Under the pieces are notes generated by a model, which did not search any database, was not told the origin of the DNA, and worked only from the letters and a program-made list of their open reading frames with translations. Shown here piece by piece: positions 1 to 6,921 of a DNA stretch of 64,000 bases. The translations under genes were made by a program, and so were the position numbers. The number at the start of each line of letters is the position of its first letter. Position 1 is the first letter of the stretch. The stretch comes from Mesorhizobium sp. M1B.F.Ca.ET.045.04.1.1 (GTDB taxonomy: Bacteria > Pseudomonadota > Alphaproteobacteria > Rhizobiales > Rhizobiaceae): positions 1,736,001 through 1,800,000 of the forward strand of contig NZ_CP034448.1 of assembly GCF_003952465.1 (NCBI RefSeq). The letters run 5' to 3'.

Positions 1-1005
1 CGATTGAGGCGGCAGCGCGCGATCCGGCAGGGACAGCGTTCCGGTTGCCGGATAACTCGCGAGCTTGAGGCTGACCGCGGGATCCCTGGTCGGGAAGTCC
101 AGCTTCAACGAAACCGGACCGACGCCGACAGGAATGCCGATGTCGCGGCTTTCGATCGCCTCGGCGGCACCGCTGGGCAGGTTCAGCGCGACAGGTGCGA
201 CGCCCGACGGCTGGACTGTCTCCGGTGCCGGTTGGCTTGCGCTGCGCACCAGCACCACGTCGTCGATCAGCGAGGAGTTCTCCCACGGAACCTGCCTGCC
301 GTTGGTGGCCTTGACCACGTCGCGGCGCACGGCCGCCATCACCGTGCGTATCTCCTGGTTCGGCGCCAGAGCGCGGCGGGAGAAGGCGGATGAGAACGGG
401 CTGAGGTCGCCGGTACCGTCATAGGCGACAGCGCCGGGCTCGGTGGCGAAGGCAATCAGCGTGTTCAGCGAGCTCTTCACCTGCGCCAGGCCGGCGCCGC
501 CGGCGACGATCAGCTGGTCGCGCAGCCAATAGTCCTTGCGCGGAAACGGATTGTTGCGGCAAGCGTCGAGGATGATCACCTGGATCTTCGACTTCGAGCG
601 CAGTTGCTGCAGCACGTCGTCGAGCTTGATCGCCTGGACCTCGATATCGGCCGCGGCCTTCAGCGACGCATCGACCGGGATCAGGAAATTCTCGCCGCCG
701 ATCTGAAAGCCGTGGCCCGAATAATAGACGACGGCGAGATCGGCGCCGTCCGCCGCGGCGAGATAGTTTCGGAACTGCGCCTCGAACTGAAGCTTGGTGA
801 GATCCTTGGCGACGAACACGTCGAAGCCGGCCAGCCGGAACGTGTTCGCCACGTCCTGAGCATCCTTGTCCGGGTTCTTAAGCGCCGGGATTTCTCGGTA
901 TTCGGAATTGCCGATCACAAAGGCAACCCTGCGATCCGCATGCGCTTCGAACGCCGTGAGGCCCACGAGGATCAAGGCTGCAAGGAACGCGTAGCATCGC
1001 AGCAT
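1..1005 (-). CDS. Caspase-like (peptidase C14) secreted protein, C-terminus cut by window edge
   Basis: The frame opens at an ATG and stays open through base 1, giving 335 codons with no stop, so the gene continues outside the window. Residues 1-23 look like a signal peptide (MLRCYAFLAALILVGLTAFEA). A caspase-fold domain follows at about 25-250. The catalytic dyad is visible as His98 in YYSGHG and Cys149 in DACRNNP. After it comes a region rich in Pro, Ala and Ser (about 250-335) that may be a linker or the start of another domain. Bacterial caspase homologues (metacaspase/orthocaspase group) are cysteine peptidases. Substrates for this rhizobial type are unknown to me. Periplasmic or exported location is inferred from the signal peptide. 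Confidence 0.85.
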   Translation of the reverse strand, partial: MLRCYAFLAALILVGLTAFEAHADRRVAFVIGNSEYREIPALKNPDKDAQDVANTFRLAGFDVFVAKDLTKLQFEAQFRNYLAAADGADLAVVYYSGHGFQIGGENFLIPVDASLKAAADIEVQAIKLDDVLQQLRSKSKIQVIILDACRNNPFPRKDYWLRDQLIVAGGAGLAQVKSSLNTLIAFATEPGAVAYDGTGDLSPFSSAFSRRALAPNQEIRTVMAAVRRDVVKATNGRQVPWENSSLIDDVVLVRSASQPAPETVQPSGVAPVALNLPSGAAEAIESRDIGIPVGVGPVSLKLDFPTRDPAVSLKLASYPATGTLSLPDRALPPQS

Positions 1006-1172
1006 GGCAAATCCCCCATCCGCTATGGTCTATTGGCTCACAAAGACCAATTGCGGCACGCGGGTCTGTTAAAGAATTCACAATACGCCGATATGGAAAA
1101 GAAGAAAGGCTGCTGCGATGGCGAGATATGTTTATTTAATAAATATTCACGCTAGCAACTTCAAGTTGTTGC

Positions 1173-2036
1173 TTAGGCTGCTTCCGCAAGGAATTCAGGG
1201 TTCTGCTTGACCAGCGCCGCCCGCAGCTTTTCCATGGCGCGCGCTTCGATCTGGCGGACGCGTTCCTTGGAGATGCCGAGCGCCTCGCCGAGCGATTCCA
1301 GGGTGGCGCCGTCATCGCTCAGCCGCCGTTCCTCGATGATCCGAAGCTCGCGGGCGTTGAGCGCGCCAAGCGCGCTTTTCAGCCAGACCGCGCGACGCTC
1401 GATGTCGATCGTTTCGCCGACCACCTCGTCGGGAAGCGGATCCTCCGAGACCAGGAAATCCATCCGCTCGGCGGCGCCGTTCTCGTCGGCTAAAGGGGTG
1501 TTGAGTGAGCTGTCGGGAGCCGAAAGACGCGAATCCATCATCGCCACGTCGGCCTCCGGCACGCCGAGCGCGGCCGAGACCTCGCGGTAGAGCGAGGCGT
1601 TGGAGATCGGCTCGGCGCCATTGGCGAGGCGCGCGCGCAACCGCCTCAGATTGAAGAACAGCGCCTTTTGCGCCGAACTCGTGCCGCCGCGCACGATCGA
1701 CCAGTTGCGCAGGATGTAGTCCTGCATCGAGGCGCGGATCCACCAGGTGGCGTAGGTCGAGAAGCGCACCTCGCGGGCAGGCTCGAAGCGGGCCGCAGCC
1801 TCCAGCAGGCCGACATGGCCTTCCTGGATCAGGTCGCCGAGCGGCAGGCCGTAGTGGCGGAATTTCGACGCCATGGAAATCACCAGGCGCATATGGGCGA
1901 CGGTGATCAGGTGCAGCGCGTCCTGGTCGTTCTTTTCCTTCCAGCGTATCGCCAGGAGATGCTCCTCCTCGCGCTCGAGATAGGGAGCCTTCATCGCCGC
2001 CCGGACCAGTGTCCGTCCTGCCACGTCCTCGATCAT
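1173..2036 (-). CDS. rpoH2: RNA polymerase sigma-32 type factor, RpoH2-like
   Basis: A 287-residue sigma-70 family protein of alternative (RpoH) type. Region 2 spans about residues 45-115 (GLPLGDLIQEGHVGLLEA, FSTYATWWIRASMQDYILRN). An RpoH-box-like segment QKALFFNLRRLR is at 123-134. Region 4 with its helix-turn-helix is at about 230-275 (LGISKERVRQIEARA). It directs core RNA polymerase to heat-shock or stress promoters. Rhizobia usually carry two or more RpoH paralogues. I call this the RpoH2 type because of the EcfG promoter upstream, since rpoH2 belongs to the general stress regulon in Sinorhizobium. A purine-rich ribosome site (AGAGGAG) lies 7 bases before the ATG. Confidence 0.88.
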   Translation of the reverse strand: MIEDVAGRTLVRAAMKAPYLEREEEHLLAIRWKEKNDQDALHLITVAHMRLVISMASKFRHYGLPLGDLIQEGHVGLLEAAARFEPAREVRFSTYATWWIRASMQDYILRNWSIVRGGTSSAQKALFFNLRRLRARLANGAEPISNASLYREVSAALGVPEADVAMMDSRLSAPDSSLNTPLADENGAAERMDFLVSEDPLPDEVVGETIDIERRAVWLKSALGALNARELRIIEERRLSDDGATLESLGEALGISKERVRQIEARAMEKLRAALVKQNPEFLAEAA

Positions 2037-2107
2037 GCCGGCTCCTCTTGGCGGTCGTTACGCTGATGAAGGTTGAAAAGACGCTGCCGCGCCCTACAAC
2101 AGCCTGC

Positions 2108-2133
2108 AACGTGTCAGGCGCATGGATGGTTCC
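2108..2133 (-). promoter_or_regulatory. EcfG/RpoE2-type general stress promoter of rpoH2
   Basis: On the minus strand GGAAC (2133-2129) is followed after exactly 17 bases by CGTT (2111-2108). This matches the alphaproteobacterial EcfG consensus GGAAC-N16/17-CGTT. Transcription would start near 2100, leaving a leader of roughly 65 bases before the rpoH ATG at 2036. It places this sigma factor under the PhyR-NepR-EcfG general stress cascade (inference from consensus and known biology of rhizobial rpoH2). Confidence 0.8.
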
Positions 2134-2342
2134 GTTGCGGCGGAGGCGCACGCCCGATGCGCGGGCATGGTTTTGTTATCGGCCCGGCATGTTCGCCTGC
2201 CGCGATTTGCATGGATTTTGAGGATCGGATTTCTGGCTGAGCCAATTTTTGAAATCTGGTTCCTTATTTCGTGGACATCTATCTGCCAGTTTGCGGCTCT
2301 CACAATGCGCCGGGGCACCGGTCAAAACGGGATCACAGAAAA

Positions 2343-3116
2343 ATGAAATGGCTCAAATCGCTTCTCGTCGCCGGAACCCTGCAGGTTCTGGCGGTTACCG
2401 CCGGCCATGCCGGCGCCAATCTGGACCAGATCAAGCAGGCAGGCGTCATCAAGGTCGGCACGGAAGGCACCTACGCGCCCTTCACCTATCATGACGAATC
2501 CGGCGCGCTGGTCGGCTTCGACGTCGAGATCGCCAAGGCGATCGCCGAGAAGCTCGGCGTCAAGGTCCAGTTCCTCGAAGGCAAGTGGGACGGTCTGATC
2601 GCCGGTCTCGACGCCAATCGCTACGACGCCGTCATCAACGAGGTCGGCATCACCGATGCCCGCAAGGCCAAGTATGATTTCTCCGACCCCTACATCGCTT
2701 CCAAGGCCGTGCTGATCGTGCGCGCCGACAACAGCGACATCAAGACCTTCGCCGATCTCAAGGGCAAGAAGTCGGCGCAGTCGCTGACGTCCAATTTCGG
2801 CAAGCTCGCCGAAACCAACGGCGCCGAGCTGGTCGGCACCGACGGCTTCGACCAGTCGATCCAGCTGCTGCTCACCGGCCGCGCCGACGCCACCATCAAC
2901 GACAGCCTATCCTTCCTCGACTTCAAGAAGCACAAGCCGGACGCCAATGTGAAGATCGCCGCGCAGGAAGAGAACGCCGACTATTCCGGCGTCATCGTGC
3001 GCAAGGGCGATCCGGAACTGGTCGCCGCGATCAACAAGGCGCTGGCCGACATCAAGGCCGACGGCACTTACAAGAAGATCGCGGACACCTATTTCGGCCA
3101 GGACGTCTCGCAGTAA
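2343..3116 (+). CDS. Cystine/polar amino-acid ABC transporter, periplasmic binding protein
   Basis: A 257-residue family-3 solute-binding protein with a signal peptide (about residues 1-23, MKWLKSLLVAGTLQ...). The body follows the FliY/TcyJ pattern: KVGTEGTYAPFTY near the N-terminus, KWDGLIAGLDANRYDAVINE, and KAKYDFSDPY. This resembles the E. coli cystine-binding protein more than general amino-acid binders, so cystine or a related amino acid is the likely ligand. The open frame extends 24 codons upstream, but that stretch does not look like protein, so I start at 2343. A strong terminator (3141-3174) separates it from the permease, which would keep binding protein in molar excess. Confidence 0.85.
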   Translation: MKWLKSLLVAGTLQVLAVTAGHAGANLDQIKQAGVIKVGTEGTYAPFTYHDESGALVGFDVEIAKAIAEKLGVKVQFLEGKWDGLIAGLDANRYDAVINEVGITDARKAKYDFSDPYIASKAVLIVRADNSDIKTFADLKGKKSAQSLTSNFGKLAETNGAELVGTDGFDQSIQLLLTGRADATINDSLSFLDFKKHKPDANVKIAAQEENADYSGVIVRKGDPELVAAINKALADIKADGTYKKIADTYFGQDVSQ

Positions 3117-3140
3117 ACCATACGTATTTCCTTTTGAGTT

Positions 3141-3174
3141 CCGGCGGGTCGTCTTTGACGGCCCGCCGGTTTTT
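3141..3174 (+). terminator. Intercistronic rho-independent terminator/attenuator
   Basis: A GC-rich inverted repeat of 13 bp (CCGGCGGGTCGTC / GACGGCCCGCCGG) with a 3-base loop is followed by five T residues. It sits between the binding-protein gene and the permease gene of one transporter. Partial termination here would give more binding-protein message than membrane-component message. Confidence 0.8.
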
Positions 3175-3239
3175 GCATGATATTCTTCGGGCATTGCCGG
3201 CCGGAGGTGGTCGCAGCATCCGGAAAGGAGAAGGGCTCC

Positions 3240-3920
3240 GTGCCGCACTGGTTGCAACTGATGATGGAGTCGCTGCCGACGCTGCTGTGGGCGGCGCTGA
3301 TCTTCACCGTGCCGCTGACGCTGCTGTCCTTCGCGCTTGGGCTCATCGCCGGGCTGGTCACGGCGCTGGTCCGGCTGTTCGGCCCCAAGCCTCTGGTTGC
3401 GCTCGTCCGCTTCTATGTCTGGATTTTTCGCGGCACGCCGCTCTTGGTCCAGCTCTTCCTGATCTTCTACGGCCTGCCGTCGGTCGGCATCCTGCTCGAT
3501 GCCTTTCCCGCCGCGCTGATCGGCTTCACGCTCAACATCGGCGCCTACACGTCGGAGATCATCCGCGCCGTCATCGGCTCGGTGCCGAAGGGGCAGTGGG
3601 AGGCGTCCTACTCGATCGGCATGACCTGGAGCCAGGCGATGCGGCGCACCATTCTGCCGCAAGCGGGCCGGGTCGCGGTGCCGCCGCTTTCCAACACCTT
3701 CATCTCGCTGGTCAAGGACACCTCGCTCGCGGCGGCAATAACGGTGCCCGAGATGTTCCAGGCAGCGCAGCGCGTCGTCGCCACCACGTACGAGCCGCTG
3801 ATCCTCTATGTCGAGGCGGCCGCGCTCTACCTGGCGATGAGCTCGGTGCTGTCGGCGCTGCAGGCGCGGCTGGAGGTGCGGCTCAACCGCTATGGCGGGT
3901 TCCTGGAGGCCAACGCATGA
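3240..3920 (+). CDS. Amino-acid (cystine-type) ABC transporter permease
   Basis: A 226-residue integral membrane protein of the HisM/YecS (polar amino-acid) permease family. Several transmembrane stretches are visible, and the EAA-type cytoplasmic loop reads GSVPKGQWEASYSIGMTWSQAMRRTILPQA. I choose GTG at 3240 because an AAAGGAG site lies just upstream; the in-frame ATG at 3177 falls straight after the terminator and would add 21 residues without a membrane or signal feature. The stop overlaps the ATPase start (ATGA), indicating translational coupling. It forms the inner-membrane channel with the flanking binding protein and ATPase. Confidence 0.87.
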   Translation: MPHWLQLMMESLPTLLWAALIFTVPLTLLSFALGLIAGLVTALVRLFGPKPLVALVRFYVWIFRGTPLLVQLFLIFYGLPSVGILLDAFPAALIGFTLNIGAYTSEIIRAVIGSVPKGQWEASYSIGMTWSQAMRRTILPQAGRVAVPPLSNTFISLVKDTSLAAAITVPEMFQAAQRVVATTYEPLILYVEAAALYLAMSSVLSALQARLEVRLNRYGGFLEANA

Positions 3921-4711
3921 TCGGCCTCACCGACATCGAGAAGCGTTTTGGCGACAACCTTGTCCTGAAGGGCGTCACCGTCAGCATCGACGAGGGCAGC
4001 GTGACGGCGCTGGTCGGCCCCTCGGGCGGCGGGAAAAGCACGCTTTTGCGCTGCATCAACCTGTTGGAGATCCCGACCTCCGGCATCTTGCGCATCGGCG
4101 ACGAGACGCTTGCGTTCCGGCCGGGCGGCAAGGTGCCGGCGGCGGATGTGCAGCGCGTGCGCCTGCAGACCGGCATGGTGTTCCAGAATTTCCAGCTTTT
4201 TCCGCACCGGACCGCGATCGAGAATGTCATGGAAGGACTGATCACGGTGCTGAAGTGGTCCGAGACAAGGGCGCGCGAGCGGGCGATGGCGCTGCTCGAA
4301 AAGGTCGGCATGGCGCACAAGGCCGATGCCTGGCCGGCGACATTGTCGGGCGGCCAGCAGCAGCGGGTGGCGATCGCCCGGGCGCTGGCGCCGTCGCCGC
4401 GCGTGCTGCTTTGCGACGAGCCGACCTCGGCGCTCGATCCGGAACTGGCGCAGGAAGTGGTCGACGTGCTGGGGCAACTGGCCCGCGAAGGCACCACCAT
4501 GGTGATGGCCACGCATGATCTGCGGCTTGCTTCCAAGATCGCGCAGGAAGTGGTGTTCCTCGATGCCGGCTCGATTGTCGAAAAGGGCCCGGCTTCGGTC
4601 GTGTTCGACAATCCGGAGCGCGAGCGGACCAAGCGCTTCATCGCCTCGCTGCGGCAGGAGGAGGCGCAAAGGGAAGGCGGCAGAGAGGGATCAGGTACGA
4701 TTTCTTCGTAG
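3917..4711 (+). CDS. Amino-acid (cystine-type) ABC transporter ATP-binding protein
   Basis: A 264-residue ABC ATPase. Walker A is GPSGGGKST (about 34-42), the Q-loop is in VFQNFQLFPH, the signature is LSGGQQQR, Walker B is VLLCDEPTSALD, and the H-loop is MATHD. It follows the GlnQ/TcyN class used by polar amino-acid importers. The start overlaps the permease stop by ATGA. The last 20 or so residues are charged and serine-rich and probably lie outside the conserved domain. It powers the transporter encoded by the two preceding genes; no regulator is adjacent. Confidence 0.9.
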   Translation: MIGLTDIEKRFGDNLVLKGVTVSIDEGSVTALVGPSGGGKSTLLRCINLLEIPTSGILRIGDETLAFRPGGKVPAADVQRVRLQTGMVFQNFQLFPHRTAIENVMEGLITVLKWSETRARERAMALLEKVGMAHKADAWPATLSGGQQQRVAIARALAPSPRVLLCDEPTSALDPELAQEVVDVLGQLAREGTTMVMATHDLRLASKIAQEVVFLDAGSIVEKGPASVVFDNPERERTKRFIASLRQEEAQREGGREGSGTISS

Positions 4712-4717
4712 GCCTGC

Positions 4718-4893
4718 GCTGCCCCTCATTGCCCTGCCGGGCATTTCTCCCCGTATAGTGACGGGGAGAAAGACGCCGTCATGAATGATTTCGCCAACTG
4801 TCGACGTGCAGAATGATTGCCGAGGCCACGGCCGTCTTCCTTCTCCCCGTCACTATACGGGGAGAAGGTGCCGGCAGGCGGATGAGGAGCAGC
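4718..4893. repeat. RIME-like inverted intergenic repeat pair
   Basis: Two imperfect copies of a roughly 65-base unit lie in inverted orientation (4718-4782 and 4828-4893). Each contains the hairpin TTCTCCCCGTATAGTGACGG or its complement, flanked by CTGCCGGCA-like and CTCATCCGCC-like segments and GCTGC at the outer ends. About 45 unrelated bases separate the arms. The arrangement resembles rhizobial intergenic mosaic elements. It lies between the 3' ends of convergent genes. Confidence 0.75.
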
Positions 4894-4921
4894 GCTGACT
4901 TTGCCAACGTTGCTCGCAACG

Positions 4922-4949
4922 AAAAAACCCGGCTCGAGCCGGGTTTTTT
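4922..4949 (-). terminator. Rho-independent terminator of carD
   Basis: A perfect symmetrical hairpin (AACCCGGCTCGAGCCGGGTT core) with A6 on one side and T6 on the other. Read on the minus strand it follows the carD stop by about 22 bases. It could also terminate plus-strand transcripts because it is symmetrical. Confidence 0.9.
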
Positions 4950-4971
4950 CGTATTCGGAAAGCGAAAAAGC

Positions 4972-5553
4972 TCAGGCAGCTTCTTCCTGCTCGGCTTCCT
5001 CGTTGTCGGCCTTGGCGCCGCGCTTCGGACCCTTGTTGAGGTTGACCTCGATGAGGCGCACGGCTTCCGTCTCCGACATGCGGTTGACGGCGGCAATCTC
5101 GCGGGCCATGCGGTCGAGCGCGGCTTCGTAAAGCTGGCGCTCGGAATAGGACTGCTCCGGCTGGTTGTCGGCGCGGTAGAGGTCGCGCACCACTTCCGAG
5201 ATCGAGATCAGGTCGCCGGAATTGATCTTGGCATCATATTCCTGCGCGCGGCGCGACCACATGGTGCGCTTGATGCGGGCGCGGCCCTGCACGACCTTCA
5301 GCGCGCGATCGACATAATCCTCTTCCGACAGCTTGCGCATGCCGATCGAGGTCGCCTTGGCGACCGGCACCTTGAGCCGCATCTTGTCCTTCTGGAAATC
5401 GATGACGAATAGTTCCAGCTTGTGACCTGCGACTTCCTGCTCGTCGATCGCCACGATCTGGCCGACGCCATGCGCCGGATAGACGATGAATTCGCCGGTC
5501 TTGAACCCGTGGCGGGCTGCGGTGGACTTCTTCTGCGGGGTGATCGTTGCCAT
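4972..5553 (-). CDS. carD: CarD/CdnL family transcription regulator
   Basis: 193 residues. The CarD/TRCF RNA-polymerase-interaction domain occupies about 15-75 (FKTGEFIVYPAHGVGQIVAI), followed by a helical DNA-binding half (about 80-165). The tail is acidic (NEEAEQEEAA) after a basic GPKRGAK patch. CdnL-type proteins bind the beta subunit of RNA polymerase and stabilise open complexes, notably at rRNA promoters. An AAGGAG ribosome site lies about 10 bases before the ATG. It is the last gene of the minus-strand series helicase, S4 protein, fdxA, carD and has its own terminator. Confidence 0.9.
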   Translation of the reverse strand: MATITPQKKSTAARHGFKTGEFIVYPAHGVGQIVAIDEQEVAGHKLELFVIDFQKDKMRLKVPVAKATSIGMRKLSEEDYVDRALKVVQGRARIKRTMWSRRAQEYDAKINSGDLISISEVVRDLYRADNQPEQSYSERQLYEAALDRMAREIAAVNRMSETEAVRLIEVNLNKGPKRGAKADNEEAEQEEAA

Positions 5554-5928
5554 TACGCCCTGAACTCCTTAGTTGTAGCGCCGGCATGGCGGCGCCGGCT
5601 GAAACCCACGCGATCGGCGATAGCCGACCGTTAGCCGCACAACAGGTGAACCCACCGGAAAAACCGAGACCGACAAATCGCACGAATGCGACCCGCCTGC
5701 CCCAGATCGCTCTGGTCCGGATTGAGAAGCTCACCTTTCAGTGATTTGGGGCGTTAGCGCCATAAATCGACGTTGTGTCACCGGCATGTTTCGCTCATGT
5801 AGCACAAAAAGTCGGAAGAATCAAGGTTTTGCTGCGTTCGCTAACGCCAAACGCCGTCGCTGTCTGTCAAGACAGCAATTGTATCGGGCCTGTTACGCTG
5901 CGTCATGCCGACCTAGCCGGCTCGGCAG
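5554..5928. other. Intergenic region between fdxA and carD
   Basis: 375 bases holding the carD leader and promoter region and the fdxA 3' end. I find no convincing coding frame, repeat family or clear terminator here. Confidence 0.5.
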
Positions 5929-6267
5929 TCAGTCGCCTTCGCCAGGCTCCGGCGAGAAATATTTCTCGAACTTTCCGGTCTCGCCGTCGAAGGTCTTGGC
6001 ATCTGCCGGCGGCTCTTTCTTGGCGGTGATGTTGGGCCATTTCTCGGCGTATTCGGAATTGACCTGCAACCATTTGTCGAGACCGGACTCGGTGTCCGGC
6101 TTGATCGCGTCGGCCGGGCATTCCGGCTCGCAGACGCCGCAGTCGATGCACTCGTCAGGGTGAATGACGAGCATGTTCTCGCCTTCGTAGAAACAGTCGA
6201 CCGGACAGACCTCGATGCAGTCCATGTATTTGCATTTTATGCAATTGTCGGTCACGACATAGGTCAT
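5929..6267 (-). CDS. fdxA: 7Fe ferredoxin FdxA
   Basis: 112 residues, the usual length for FdxA. Cysteines at 9, 12, 17, 21 and 25 and a second set C40-x2-C43-x2-C46-x3-C50-P fit the [3Fe-4S][4Fe-4S] pattern, with the long C-terminal extension typical of the Azotobacter FdI/FdxA class. It is a soluble low-potential electron carrier whose partners in rhizobia are mostly unassigned. The gene lies downstream of the S4-domain gene and upstream of carD, all on the same strand, but intergenic gaps of 250-375 bases suggest separate promoters. Confidence 0.93.
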   Translation of the reverse strand: MTYVVTDNCIKCKYMDCIEVCPVDCFYEGENMLVIHPDECIDCGVCEPECPADAIKPDTESGLDKWLQVNSEYAEKWPNITAKKEPPADAKTFDGETGKFEKYFSPEPGEGD

Positions 6268-6418
6268 CGCAGGCTCCGGGACGTCCCGTTTTTGTTGGGC
6301 TTTTCAGGGTGAGGTAACGCCTTTGCCCTTCGCTGGCAAGGGCGGGGCTTGCTGCCGGAGCCGGCGTTGCGGAACAGAATTCCAACCGGTCGCCGCGACG
6401 CGGTTCAGTCGTCTCTTC

Positions 6419-6520
6419 TAAAGCGCGTCGCGATCTTTCAGATTCGCTCCCTGCGCTTTAGTTTTTTGAATTTACGCATGTCTTTGTCCCGAAACCGGTT
6501 CCCACTTTCGGGAGACATGC
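6419..6520. repeat. Palindromic intergenic repeat, S family copy 1
   Basis: Two adjacent hairpins. The first is bounded by TAAAGCGCG and CTGCGCTTTA. The second runs from GCATGTCTTTGTCCCG to CTTTCGGGAGACATGC. A near-identical copy lies at 30207-30309. The second hairpin alone recurs at 35384-35436 and 62023-62076. This copy abuts the stop codon of the S4-domain gene. Confidence 0.85.
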
Positions 6521-6907
6521 TTAGTCCTCGCCGCGCAGGCGGTCGGTGTGCCGGCGCTCCCGCTTGGTCGGACGGCCGCTGCCGGTCTCGCGCAGCGCCG
6601 GAATGGCGTCGGGAACGGCCTCACCCTTGGGCGTGGGTGGGGGCGACATATCCTCGTAGAGCAGTCGCGCTTCCTCCGCCGGGCCGCGCCGGGTTCCTGG
6701 CCCAAGCACTTTCCAGACCATGATACGGCGGTCGAGCGTGATGGTCAGGACATCGCCGGCCTTGACCAGATCCGAGGCCTGCGCTGCTTTGTCGCGATTG
6801 ATGCGGACGCGTCCTGCAATGACGAGCTTCGCCGCCAGGGAGCGCGATTTCACCGCGCGCGAGAAGAACAGCCATTTGTCGATGCGCTGGCGTCCTTCTC
6901 CAACCAT
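6521..6907 (-). CDS. S4-domain RNA-binding protein (Hsp15/HslR family)
   Basis: 128 residues with an N-terminal S4 RNA-binding domain (about 8-60: RIDKWLFFSRAVKSRSLAAKLVIAGRVRINRDKA) and a basic, probably disordered tail (GSGRPTKRERRHTDRLRG). The Hsp15 family binds ribosomal RNA and rescues stalled 50S subunits carrying peptidyl-tRNA. The start lies 14 bases after the helicase stop, so the two genes are very likely cotranscribed, suggesting a shared RNA-related role. A palindromic repeat begins directly after its stop. Confidence 0.87.
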   Translation of the reverse strand: MVGEGRQRIDKWLFFSRAVKSRSLAAKLVIAGRVRINRDKAAQASDLVKAGDVLTITLDRRIMVWKVLGPGTRRGPAEEARLLYEDMSPPPTPKGEAVPDAIPALRETGSGRPTKRERRHTDRLRGED

Positions 6908-6921
6908 TGCACCGGCCGAGG

